Shown here piece after piece: positions 41,281 to 49,852 of a DNA stretch of 64,000 bases (positions are counted from its first letter, which is position 1; each line of letters opens with the position of its first letter). Both the position numbers and the translations under genes were made by a program. The DNA comes from Anaerolineae bacterium (GTDB lineage: Bacteria; Chloroflexota; Anaerolineae; Promineifilales; Promineifilaceae), in contig JANQGC010000052.1 in NCBI GenBank assembly GCA_028277515.1, positions 1 through 64,000 on the forward strand, given 5' to 3'. Below the pieces are notes generated by a model. It ran no database searches, had not been told where the DNA came from, and worked only from the letters and a program-made list of their open reading frames with translations.

Positions 41281-43098
41281 TTAGTCTCCTACGTTCAAGC
41301 TGGGTTCTGCTTCATTTACGAGTTGGCGCTCACTGCGGCGCAAGCCCCATGATTGTGCCTCCTCAAATTTCGACCACAGACCGCTGTAAACGCCACCGGC
41401 GGCTACTAACTCGTCATGCGTGCCCACTTCAGCCAAACGGCCGTGATCCAATACCACGATTTGGTGTGCATCACGGATGGTGGACAGGCGGTGAGCAACT
41501 ACGATTAACGTTTTCCCAGCAGTCAGGTTGGCGATAGCTGTGTGAATTTTGGCTTCATTTTCGGGGTCAGCAAACGCTGTTGCCTCATCTAAAACGACAA
41601 TGGGGCAATCTTGCAAAATGGCGCGGGCAATCGTAATCCGCTGTCTTTGTCCTCCAGACAGACGGGTGCCCCGGTCGCCGGCTTGTGTGTCGTAGCCATC
41701 AGGTAGTTCATTGATGATGAACTCATGTGCCTGGGCTGCTTTGGCGGCGGCTTCAATTTCGGCATCTGTTGCGTCAGGTTTGCCCAGCCGAATGTTTTCT
41801 CGAATGGTGTCATGCAGCAGAAATGGAATTTGGAATACGAAACTGACGTGCTGCATCAAGTCATCACTGCTGATTTGGCGTATATCGACCCCGCCAACAC
41901 GAATACTGCCATCATTCACATCCCAAAAGCGGGGGATGAGTTGGGCAAGGGTGCTTTTTCCGGCACCGGATGGGCCAACGAGGGCAGTCACAGTGCCGGT
42001 GGCCATCTCCAGGGTTACATTTTGCAAAGCGGCGTCTTCCCGGTCGGCATAGGTAAAGGTCACATTTTCAAAGGTAACGGCCGCATCACGCGGTGGTGTC
42101 GAGGTGGCTGGTTCGGGCAAAATTGGTTCCGCCAGCAGTTTACCAATGCGCTTGGCACCCGCCGAAGCCATGTTGATCAATTGTGACAACCACACCATCG
42201 GCACGATCGATTCAGCTACTGTGGGCCCTAAGAACATGAAGAGTAGTAATGTCGGAATATCCAGCAGCCCTTGCTGTACCAGCCATAAACCAACTAGGGT
42301 GACTACCAGCAAAGTGGGTAGGGCAGCAAATAATGTGCGCGCGATAAACGCTGGTGTGCGTGACTTTTCTGACCAGGCGCGCTGCCAGGCCGTCGACTCC
42401 TCCAGCGCATCATGATACCGCTTGAACGAAGCTGTGCCATCATCAAAGGTGCGTACCACTTGCATCCCCTGCACATACTCAATGATCGTGCGATTGATGC
42501 GTTCATTAGCGGCATCATACTTGGCTCGCCCCTCTTCATAATCTCTAAATGCGAAACGCATGGCGATCAATCCAATGGGCAAAACAACCAGCGAGATAAG
42601 GGCCATGCGCCAATCGATGATAAACATGAGGATGATGGCCACGAGCGGGAAGGTATAGCCCCGTGCCAACAGCGGTGTACTATCAGCGACAAAGGCATGA
42701 AGACTGCGCACATCGTCCATCAATATCTTCTTTAGGGCGCCAGATCCCGTTGTGACCACAAAACCAAGGGGCACTTTGGCTAAATGGGTTGTAAGTTGGG
42801 TGCGTAAGATTTCTTCTAGCTCAAAGGCGCCCTTGTGCGACCAATTGAATGACAACACCCGCAGTACAATGCCGATAGCAATCAACACAAAAATGATGGC
42901 AAAATATTGCCAAAGTTGGCTTGTGTCTGGATTTTCGGCCATTAATTCAACAGCAACCGGGCGAATCATGACCAATGCTAGCAGCCAGGCGAGACCGCTA
43001 ATAGCTGATATTGTCATAGCGGCATAAATTTGGCGGTTGACGGGTTTGATAATGCCCCACAGGGATAGTTCTTTTCCTTTCGTCGTTTTTTTTATCAT
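41281..43098 (-). CDS. Exporter-fold ABC half-transporter, subunit B (cassette 1), first gene of the operon
   Basis: This half-transporter of 605 residues has FVVTTGSGALKKILMDDVRSLHAF in the membrane domain. Its ATPase carries VGPSGAGKSTLAQLIPRF, LSGGQRQRITIARAIL and IVVLDEATAFADPENE. The same order B then A is kept in cassette 2. A CGGAGAATAATTA sequence ahead of the ATG provides a ribosome binding site. The long AT-rich gap upstream separates it from a divergent MFS exporter. This is the likely 5' end of a 12-gene transcript. Confidence 0.88.
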   Translation of the reverse strand: MIKKTTKGKELSLWGIIKPVNRQIYAAMTISAISGLAWLLALVMIRPVAVELMAENPDTSQLWQYFAIIFVLIAIGIVLRVLSFNWSHKGAFELEEILRTQLTTHLAKVPLGFVVTTGSGALKKILMDDVRSLHAFVADSTPLLARGYTFPLVAIILMFIIDWRMALISLVVLPIGLIAMRFAFRDYEEGRAKYDAANERINRTIIEYVQGMQVVRTFDDGTASFKRYHDALEESTAWQRAWSEKSRTPAFIARTLFAALPTLLVVTLVGLWLVQQGLLDIPTLLLFMFLGPTVAESIVPMVWLSQLINMASAGAKRIGKLLAEPILPEPATSTPPRDAAVTFENVTFTYADREDAALQNVTLEMATGTVTALVGPSGAGKSTLAQLIPRFWDVNDGSIRVGGVDIRQISSDDLMQHVSFVFQIPFLLHDTIRENIRLGKPDATDAEIEAAAKAAQAHEFIINELPDGYDTQAGDRGTRLSGGQRQRITIARAILQDCPIVVLDEATAFADPENEAKIHTAIANLTAGKTLIVVAHRLSTIRDAHQIVVLDHGRLAEVGTHDELVAAGGVYSGLWSKFEEAQSWGLRRSERQLVNEAEPSLNVGD

Positions 43099-43635
43099 TA
43101 ATTATTCTCCGATTTGTTGGCTTATTTACGCTAAATTGCATAGCTTTTTGTATTCCAAGCTGCCGTCGATATGGAGACTGTCTTGAGACGGCTTGTAATA
43201 GGGACATAAATAAATTATTAATAGTCAACGGCGGAATCAGTCCAAACCATGCAATTACACTTCTCTGATAAGTCGCAAATTTAGGTCACTAGATGATATT
43301 TTATAAGGTGATCCTTATTTTTAAAGGCAAAAAAATTCTTGTAATTTTGGGCATTTATGCTTTGCCAAATAGCATAACGCCAATGCTACATAATTATGAG
43401 GAATAATAGATTTAAAAAACAGGTAAGCAGTTAACTAAAAATTTAACGATGAAACAAGATTAAGATGAACTTTCGTTAAGAATCAGATTTCGTTGCGCTG
43501 AAATAAATCAAAAATTTACGGGCAATTTTTCTTTGCACAACCATAAATTTTAGTATTTGGCAGAAGTAACCGTTTGGTATATATTTTAGGAAAGGCTAAA
43601 TAATTATATAGACAAGACTAAAGGAATCTCTGTTA
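43099..43635. other. Long AT-rich divergent regulatory gap
   Basis: There is no credible gene in these 537 bases. On the operon side lies an imperfect hairpin with CAAGCTGCCGTC and GACGGCTTG arms (about 43156-43194), possibly in the leader of the transporter operon. A clean palindrome ATAAGG-TGAT-CCTTAT lies at 43305-43320. The remainder towards the MFS gene is very A/T-rich, with TATATATT and TAATTATATAG stretches. I could not fix a convincing -35/-10 pair for either direction. Confidence 0.6.
43305..43320. promoter_or_regulatory. Palindromic operator candidate in the transporter/MFS gap
   Basis: ATAAGG and CCTTAT are perfect complements around TGAT. Size and base make-up are compatible with dimeric metal-responsive repressor sites of the DtxR/MntR kind, but the match to any published consensus is weak and no such repressor gene is in the window. 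Its place between a putative metallophore uptake operon and an MFS exporter is what makes it notable. Confidence 0.35.
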
Positions 43636-44967
43636 ATGACTAAACTAACAAAAGAACGTGCATTTTATGCTATCATGGCCGGCCAATTGGTTTCGACCAT
43701 TGGTTCTAGCATGACCCGATTCGGGTTAGGGATTTGGGTGCTGCAAGAGACGGGAAATACGGCCGTTTACAGCGTCCTTCTCTTTTTTGCTGTCTTGCCC
43801 CTAGGCTTAGGGTCGCTGGTTGCTGGCCCGCTGGTCGACCGCTGGAACCGACGCAATGTACTGATTGTGAGCAACGTTGCCGCCAGCCTCAGCACCCTAG
43901 TGGTAGCTCTACTCTTTTTTGCAGACAGCCTGGCCCTGTGGCAGCTTTACATGGCTCTGACCGTCAACGGCATCGCCAACGCCTTTATTTTGCCGGCTCT
44001 CGACGCCAGTATTCCACTGCTGGTCGACAAGGAACAACTTGGCCGCGCCGCCGGTCTGACGCAGATGATTCAGGCATTTGAAGTCATTTTAGGACCGGCC
44101 CTGGCAGGTTTGGTGATTGGCGGTATAGGGCTTGGGGCGATTTTTATTGTTGATTTCGTCACCTTCGGTGCGAGCATTATCGCCCTGCTACTTGTGGACA
44201 TTCCCCAGCCTACAGCCCAGTCGGATGAAGCCACCCAACAGTCGTTATGGCAATCGTTTGCCTTTGGCGTGCGGTACATCCGAGAGCGCCCCTCTTTTCT
44301 TTATCTGATGGGCTTTGTTACGCTCACCATGTTCCTGATGCCCGGAATTGGTTATGCGCTGGTGACGCCGCTGGTTTTGAGCATTGCCAGCGAGCAAGCT
44401 GCTGGACTCGTCGTCTCCAGCTTTGGGTTGGGATCGCTGGTGGCAGGCATTTTGCTAACGATGTGGGGCGGCCCAAAACGGCGCATGGACGGCATTTTGG
44501 GGGCAATGATGCTGGCGGGGCTGGCGGCGATGTTGGCCGGACTGTGGCAGAGCGTTTGGTCGACGGCCGTTAGTATGCTGCTCATTGGTGTGGCTTTTGT
44601 CTTCATGATTGGGCTTAACCGAGTAATTTGGCAGGTGAAGGCAGCTCCCAGTGTGTTAGGGCGGGTCTTTTCGCTGCGGGTGGCGCTTGGCGTCGGAGCG
44701 CAGTCACTAGGTGTACTGCTGGCCGGGATTATGGCCGAACGCTGGTTTGAGCCATTGCTGATGGCAAACGGCGCATTGGCTGACAACGTGGGACAGTTGA
44801 TTGGCACAGGCGTAGGGCGTGGCATGGCCTTCATGTTTATTTTGCTGGGCCTATTCCTTATCGCCCTGACAGTGATCTCGTTCCTGGTGCCACGTATTAG
44901 ATACCTTGAAGATGATGTGCCTGATTATGTGACCCTTACCCCGGCATCAGCCGATTCGTCAGCATGA
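43636..44967 (+). CDS. MFS transporter, EntS/macrolide-efflux-like
   Basis: This 12-helix major facilitator exporter has 443 residues. It starts with FYAIMAGQLVSTIGSSMTRFGLGIWVLQ, carries the cytoplasmic loop motif PLVDRWNRRNVLIVSN between helices 2 and 3, and continues with GRAAGLTQMIQAFEVILGPALAGL. This is the pattern of EntS-like siderophore exporters and macrolide efflux pumps often found next to secondary-metabolite or siderophore genes. Divergent orientation to the ECF/ABC operon suggests a matching export role, but no biosynthetic gene is present. AAAGGA ten bases upstream supports the ATG. Confidence 0.85.
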   Translation: MTKLTKERAFYAIMAGQLVSTIGSSMTRFGLGIWVLQETGNTAVYSVLLFFAVLPLGLGSLVAGPLVDRWNRRNVLIVSNVAASLSTLVVALLFFADSLALWQLYMALTVNGIANAFILPALDASIPLLVDKEQLGRAAGLTQMIQAFEVILGPALAGLVIGGIGLGAIFIVDFVTFGASIIALLLVDIPQPTAQSDEATQQSLWQSFAFGVRYIRERPSFLYLMGFVTLTMFLMPGIGYALVTPLVLSIASEQAAGLVVSSFGLGSLVAGILLTMWGGPKRRMDGILGAMMLAGLAAMLAGLWQSVWSTAVSMLLIGVAFVFMIGLNRVIWQVKAAPSVLGRVFSLRVALGVGAQSLGVLLAGIMAERWFEPLLMANGALADNVGQLIGTGVGRGMAFMFILLGLFLIALTVISFLVPRIRYLEDDVPDYVTLTPASADSSA

Positions 44968-45520
44968 CAACCGTTCCGGCTATTATGTGTGAAAATGGAG
45001 CGCTAGACCAAATTGGGAAAATATATGGATGATGAGAAGTCCGGCCATAGAAAACATAGCAATATATTCAATTGATGAGCCGAATACACAATGACTAACG
45101 CGATGACGATGCCAACAAAAACGTTGGCGAAACGTGACTCTGGCACAGCGTTTGCAACCACCGTACCACATCAATTGCTATAATTCGTTGCTTCATTGAT
45201 TGCTGCAATGCTATTTTTGATAAAATAACTCATTGCCCAACTCCTTGTTGGTAACTTTTAGTCGTCAATTCCTTGATTGACGTAAAGTCAATAATAAACC
45301 CGACATCTGAAGGAGTTGCAAAGTTGATCTGTGGATTTGGAAAATAAAGAAAAGGGTTTGATACCTCAACTCTCCGCTTAATGAAATGTGACAAAAAAGC
45401 AAAATGGTGGCATCTTTGTGGCTAAAAGCCTCTGACCAAAATTCCAACTCTAATAGAAATTGCAATCGAGTTACTAACCATTTCAAGAGAATTCAGGCAA
45501 CTATAAAGCAAGGAGTGCAT
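44968..45520. other. Non-coding gap between MFS gene and sigma factor gene
   Basis: No supported gene lies in these ~550 bases; the short frames here have no start signals or family likeness. Two small hairpins are visible: CCAAC/GTTGG around TCCTT at 45237-45251, and CGTCAAT/ATTGACG around TCCTTG at 45263-45282. No T-tract follows either. The sigma factor promoter must lie in the right part but I cannot identify it. Confidence 0.55.
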
Positions 45521-46105
45521 ATGTTCCAACAACAGCACCGTACAGACGACATTCTCATCCAGTCTTGCCGTAAAGGAGAAGCAAAAGCCTGGGAAGAGAT
45601 TGTAGATCGATACGAGCGTCTCGTTTATTCAATTCCTTTAAACTATGGATTGTCTCGCGACGATGCTGCCGATATAGCCCAGGTGACGTTTACCATTTTG
45701 CTGCAAAGCCTGGACAACCTGCGACCAGATAGCCAGCTTGGTGCCTGGTTAGCCACTGTAGCTCGACGGCGCACATGGCGGCTGTTGGAGCGCCATAGGC
45801 GTGAAAGCATTGAACCCGAAGAAGATTTAGCCGACAGTCGCATATTAATCGACAACAGTGATGCTGTTGATCGAGAACGAATGGAATTGCTTGAATGGAT
45901 CAACCAGGGGCTGACTCATATCAGTCAACGCTGCCGTGATCTGCTTACGGCGCTTTATTTCGCAGCGGAAACACCTTCTTATAATGAAATCGCTGAGCGT
46001 TTTCAAATGCGTGTGGGCAGTGTCGGCCCCACGCGTGCACGCTGCCTGGAGCGGTTGAAAGAACACATGGTAGACAACACCGAACATATAAGTACATATG
46101 ATTAG
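45521..46105 (+). CDS. ECF-like sigma-70 family factor
   Basis: This is an RNA polymerase sigma factor of 194 residues. Region 2 shows WEEIVDRYERLVYSIPLNYGLSRDDAADIAQVTFTILLQSL. Region 4 shows LTHISQRCRDLLTALYFAAETPSYNEIAERFQMRVGSVGPTRARCLERL with the helix-turn-helix. Domains 1 and 3 are absent, as in extracytoplasmic-function factors. AAGGAG five bases upstream fixes the ATG; an in-frame extension of 39 residues upstream has no homology-like pattern. It opens a co-directional block with a beta-sandwich protein, a CHAT protease and a subtilase. The recurrent TCGTGTATTT sites nearby are its candidate promoters. Confidence 0.92.
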   Translation: MFQQQHRTDDILIQSCRKGEAKAWEEIVDRYERLVYSIPLNYGLSRDDAADIAQVTFTILLQSLDNLRPDSQLGAWLATVARRRTWRLLERHRRESIEPEEDLADSRILIDNSDAVDRERMELLEWINQGLTHISQRCRDLLTALYFAAETPSYNEIAERFQMRVGSVGPTRARCLERLKEHMVDNTEHISTYD

Positions 46106-46130
46106 GACCTAATTAACCCAAATTTGAAAT

Positions 46131-46164
46131 TCATGTATTTTTTAGCTCGCCTAGCCTATATATA
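46131..46164 (+). promoter_or_regulatory. TCATGTATTT-type promoter candidate upstream of the CHAT operon
   Basis: TCATGTATTT, 14 bases, then CCTATATATA, starting 73 bases before the ATG. It is one of four sites sharing TCRTGTATTT upstream of plus-strand genes in the block. Read as a -35 and -10, the layout fits an ECF-sigma promoter, though the hexamers are not a known consensus. Confidence 0.5.
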
Positions 46165-46203
46165 TAGTAAAGGCAGGAGAAAAACCATAGGAAGATATGA
46201 GTT

Positions 46204-46827
46204 ATGACCGATAATTTACCGTTTGAGCAATTAGTAGAATGGATTGAAGGTAATCTGGACGAAGCAAAAAATGCTGAAATTGAAGCCCAGTTAGCTCAAG
46301 CCGACGACAAAACACAAATCACTATTGCTTGGTTGCGATCCATTTTACAGGCTGGTGATAAGATTGTATTGGAAACAATACCGCAAATGGTAAGGGTGCG
46401 GCTGACAGAGCGTTTCGACACATATGCCCGCGATAGGCAGCAACCAAGTTTCTTTCAGAGATTAATGGCCAGCCTGACTTTTGATAGTGGCCTAAATCCA
46501 GTTCCTGCTGGCGTGCGTGAAGCCAATCTCCAGTCACAGTCTCAACAGCTCGTTTACTCGGCCGATAATACTGACATTACGCTGCATATCTATCGAATAC
46601 CGGATGTTGCGACCATAACCATTTCCGGACAGATTTTTTCCGAGGACGGTCGCCCTCTAGATATTTTTTCCATCCAATTGATACAAGATGGTGTCGAAAC
46701 GGACCTGACAACGGCTGATGAACTTGGTGAATTCACCTTTACGGCCGTTCCCAACGGCAGATACAGCCTAATCCTTAGCAGCGACAGTATTGAGATTATG
46801 ATTCCTGAAATCATTATTCCTGAATAA
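46204..46827 (+). CDS. Sigma-associated protein with carboxypeptidase-regulatory-like tail
   Basis: This protein has 207 residues and two parts. The N-terminal ~95 residues are helical and acidic (LPFEQLVEWIEGNLDEAKNAEIEAQLAQAD), like the short zinc-free anti-sigma or regulator domains that follow sigma genes. The C-terminal ~90 residues form a beta-sandwich with VATITISGQIFSEDGRPLDIFSIQLIQ and LGEFTFTAVPNGRYSLIL, the pattern of carboxypeptidase-regulatory-like domains. There is no membrane segment or signal peptide. Its position between sigma factor and CHAT protein, two bases before the latter, suggests it controls one of them. Function is inferred from context. Confidence 0.65.
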   Translation: MTDNLPFEQLVEWIEGNLDEAKNAEIEAQLAQADDKTQITIAWLRSILQAGDKIVLETIPQMVRVRLTERFDTYARDRQQPSFFQRLMASLTFDSGLNPVPAGVREANLQSQSQQLVYSADNTDITLHIYRIPDVATITISGQIFSEDGRPLDIFSIQLIQDGVETDLTTADELGEFTFTAVPNGRYSLILSSDSIEIMIPEIIIPE

Positions 46828-46829
46828 AT

Positions 46830-49706
46830 ATGACTTCTTCAAGACCTGAGATTGATGACGCTTTCCTCAACCGCATATTGGCCATACCGAACCGAAAACG
46901 ACAAACGACCGTTCTCATTGCTTCTGGTCTATATAATGAAGATGGGTTGGCGGCCTTGCTGGAGCAAGCTTCTCGCCTGATACAACGCGACCCTGGCAGA
47001 GCCCGCTTTCTAGCTATTTTGTGCAGCACAGTCGGCGACGAACTTAAGAGCTCGCGCAGCATTGCTCACGCTGACTATTTGCAAGCACAAATCCATGCTG
47101 CGCAGGGTGAATTTGATGATGCTCTCCGCTTTATTGAATCCAGCCGCCAGGCGTATCTGACGTTGGGCATGATGGTCGAGGCACTGCGTGTCAACATTGG
47201 CTTGATGAACATTCACTGCGAGTCTGGTCGTTACCAGGAAGCATTTTCTGCCGGGCAAACCATTTTAAATGCCGTTGAAAGTGTCACAGAAAATGACCCG
47301 ATATTGCTGCCAGCAGATGCCACGTTGTTGGCGGCGTTGGCCTACCAAAATATGGGCGTTTGCTACCGGCGACAGGGACGTTACGAAGATGCTAACAACG
47401 CCTACACCCAGGCCGAAGAGTATTTCCGTGAAATAGATATGCTGGAGCCAATTGGCCATTTAAGCGTAAACCGGGCGATGGTTTTGATTGATCTGGGGCA
47501 AGCTCGCGAGGCACTGGACGCGCTGGAAACGGCCGTAATTATCTTCACCAACGCCAACCACACGCGGATGCAAGCCAAAGCATTGAATAACATGGGACTG
47601 GCCCATCAACTGTTAGGTAGCTACGATCGCAGCCTGGAAAACCTGGAGCAGGCACGCCGCTTATTTGACACCTTTGATGCCCAGGCCGAGCGGCAAATCT
47701 TGCTATTGGACATTGCTCGCATCCACCTTTCCCTGAATTTATACCCCGAAGCATTAACAACTTACCAAGAAGCGGCCGTTCATTTGGAACAAACTGGAAT
47801 GCAGTATCATCTGGCTCATGCTCAATGGGGTATTGGCATCGCGCTGGCAGCACAGAGAAACATTCCAGCCGCCGAAAATGCGCTGTCTCGAGCTGCCGAC
47901 TTGTTTGCCGCTGCCGAAAATATGCCCTATCTCTCCGGGGTAATGTTAGAACAAAGTGCCCTGCTGATTGCACAAAACCAGCACGGTGCAGCTTTGCAAA
48001 AGGCACAAGATGCACTGCAATTAGTTGCCGGCTCAGAATGGTCGGTGCAATTAGTTTATGCATTGTTGCGGGTATCCGACCTATTACTTTCCGAAGATAT
48101 GATATCGGCCGAGTTGCTGCTGCAAGAGGCGCAAGAGATAGTTGATAAATTAATGCTGCCCCATTTACGCTATCGAGTCAACCAACGATTGGGCCATCTA
48201 CGCTTGCAACAAGGACAGGATGAAGAAGCGGAGGCACTGCTGCTAACAGCCGTTACCGACATCGAACGCCTGCGCCAAACCCTGACCCATGAAGCCATTC
48301 GCGCCTCATTTTTACAAGACAAAATCGCTGCTTACGAAGATTTAATACAGCTTTATTTGCAGCGTGAGGACGAAGCCAGCCTACAACGTGCCTTTGCCAT
48401 TGCTGAACAGGCCAAATCCCGCACGCTTATTGATCTGCTCATGGGATTGGCTGAGACCAAATTAGATACCGAAGACCTGGTCTTAGCCGAACGTCTGCGC
48501 TCTCTAAAGGCAGATCTGACCGCCATTTATAATGAATCATTTAACAGCGGTACTGGTGGTGAACGACATGCCCGACAGTCGGATTTGTACGCGCGGGCGC
48601 TCTTGTTGGAAAATGAGATTCGTCGCCTCTGGTTACAAGTTGCGGCTACTCCTGCTGCTGCCACCTTTTTGCCACAACCAGAATTTCCCGAGCTAACTGC
48701 ACCACATACGCAGTCCGGCACAATAGTTTTCACCTACCATATCATTGGCGATGAGGTGATGGTTTTTGTACATAAAAACGATCGTCTCCACACTCACCGC
48801 CATCTTGGCAACCTAACCCACGTTCAACAACTACTCAACCGGTTATCTATTCAGTGGGCGCATTTCCGGGCTGGCGATGCTTTTGCCAAACGCCACATGC
48901 ATCATCTTACACTATCTGCCCAGCGCATTCTCCGTGAATTGTACCAAGTACTGATCGCTCCATTGGAAGGCTATTTGAGCCACGATGAAATAGCGCACCT
49001 CCTTGTTATTCCTCATGGCGTTTTGCACCAGGCTCCATTCCACGCCTTTTTTGACGGGCAGGTCTACTTGATTGATCGGCTAGAAGTTGCCTATGCACCA
49101 AGTGTTACCTTGTATAATCTCTGTCAGCAGCAAACGCCTCGCCAGACTGGGAAATCGCTAATTTTTGGTGTTTTGGATGATGATATACCCTTCGTCGAGA
49201 AGGAAGCCAAAGCATTGGTAACAGCATTGCCCAATGCCAAACTTTTTGTCAATGAGCAGGCAACCATCGACGCTTTACATCAAGAAGCGGCAAATGGCAA
49301 TATCATCCATATTGCCTGTCATGGTATTTTTCGACAAGATAATCCCATGTTTTCGGCATTGAAACTGTACAATGGCTGGCTGACAGCCACATCGGCGATG
49401 CAATTATCATTGGATGGCGCATTGGTGACCTTAAGCGCGTGCGAATCGGGACGAAGTCAAATCGTAGCGGGTGATGAGATTTTGGGGCTGACTCGTGCCT
49501 TTCTGGGCGCAGGTGCGGCTACGCTGGTTGTTAGTCTATGGCTGGCAGCGGATGAGACTACAGCCGCTTATATGATGAATTGGTACGAACAGATGAAACA
49601 CCAGCCTACTCACGCCGCTGCTTTACGTGCTGCCACACTTGCAGTGAAAACCACCCACCCGCATCCGTATTACTGGGCGCCATTTATCCTCATTGGCCAA
49701 TCTTGA
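46830..49706 (+). CDS. TPR-CHAT protein (caspase-like cysteine protease)
   Basis: This protein of 958 residues has ~550 residues of tetratricopeptide repeats (LGMMVEALRVNIGLMNIHCESGRY, AKALNNMGLAHQLLGSYDRSLENLEQA) followed by a CHAT domain from about 660. The protease dyad is intact: His831 in HIACHGIF and Cys871 in LSACESG, spaced as in caspase-like enzymes. GDEILGLTRAFLGAGAATLVVSLW completes the domain. TPR-CHAT proteins are known as effectors in conflict and regulated proteolysis systems, for example those attached to type III-E CRISPR effectors, but no CRISPR components occur here. Likely activated through the TPRs and cleaving a partner, perhaps the sigma-associated protein; both points are inference. 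Confidence 0.9.
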   Translation: MTSSRPEIDDAFLNRILAIPNRKRQTTVLIASGLYNEDGLAALLEQASRLIQRDPGRARFLAILCSTVGDELKSSRSIAHADYLQAQIHAAQGEFDDALRFIESSRQAYLTLGMMVEALRVNIGLMNIHCESGRYQEAFSAGQTILNAVESVTENDPILLPADATLLAALAYQNMGVCYRRQGRYEDANNAYTQAEEYFREIDMLEPIGHLSVNRAMVLIDLGQAREALDALETAVIIFTNANHTRMQAKALNNMGLAHQLLGSYDRSLENLEQARRLFDTFDAQAERQILLLDIARIHLSLNLYPEALTTYQEAAVHLEQTGMQYHLAHAQWGIGIALAAQRNIPAAENALSRAADLFAAAENMPYLSGVMLEQSALLIAQNQHGAALQKAQDALQLVAGSEWSVQLVYALLRVSDLLLSEDMISAELLLQEAQEIVDKLMLPHLRYRVNQRLGHLRLQQGQDEEAEALLLTAVTDIERLRQTLTHEAIRASFLQDKIAAYEDLIQLYLQREDEASLQRAFAIAEQAKSRTLIDLLMGLAETKLDTEDLVLAERLRSLKADLTAIYNESFNSGTGGERHARQSDLYARALLLENEIRRLWLQVAATPAAATFLPQPEFPELTAPHTQSGTIVFTYHIIGDEVMVFVHKNDRLHTHRHLGNLTHVQQLLNRLSIQWAHFRAGDAFAKRHMHHLTLSAQRILRELYQVLIAPLEGYLSHDEIAHLLVIPHGVLHQAPFHAFFDGQVYLIDRLEVAYAPSVTLYNLCQQQTPRQTGKSLIFGVLDDDIPFVEKEAKALVTALPNAKLFVNEQATIDALHQEAANGNIIHIACHGIFRQDNPMFSALKLYNGWLTATSAMQLSLDGALVTLSACESGRSQIVAGDEILGLTRAFLGAGAATLVVSLWLAADETTAAYMMNWYEQMKHQPTHAAALRAATLAVKTTHPHPYYWAPFILIGQS

Positions 49707-49852
49707 CACAGCCCTACTTTCCAAAACATTACTATTAACCAATCGGCAACTTTATTAACAGATGTCTGACTCATTACATTCAAATAATTAAAAAGTACAG
49801 ATACTAAAGCAGTCGTTTGGCTAACTGTCTTCAGTATAAAAGGGAGATAAAA

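Noticed and set aside
43156..43194. Leader hairpin of the transporter operon as a riboswitch
   Set aside because: One imperfect stem with bulges and no conserved core of any known metal or cofactor riboswitch.
44983..45174. Minus-strand frame with a hydrophobic stretch
   Set aside because: No ribosome binding site, no recognisable family, Cys/Arg-rich start; could be a relict but not supportable.
46830..49706. TPR-CHAT as part of a CRISPR type III-E (Craspase) system
   Set aside because: No gRAMP/Cas7-11, Cas1/2 or CRISPR array anywhere in the window; the neighbours are a sigma factor and a subtilase.
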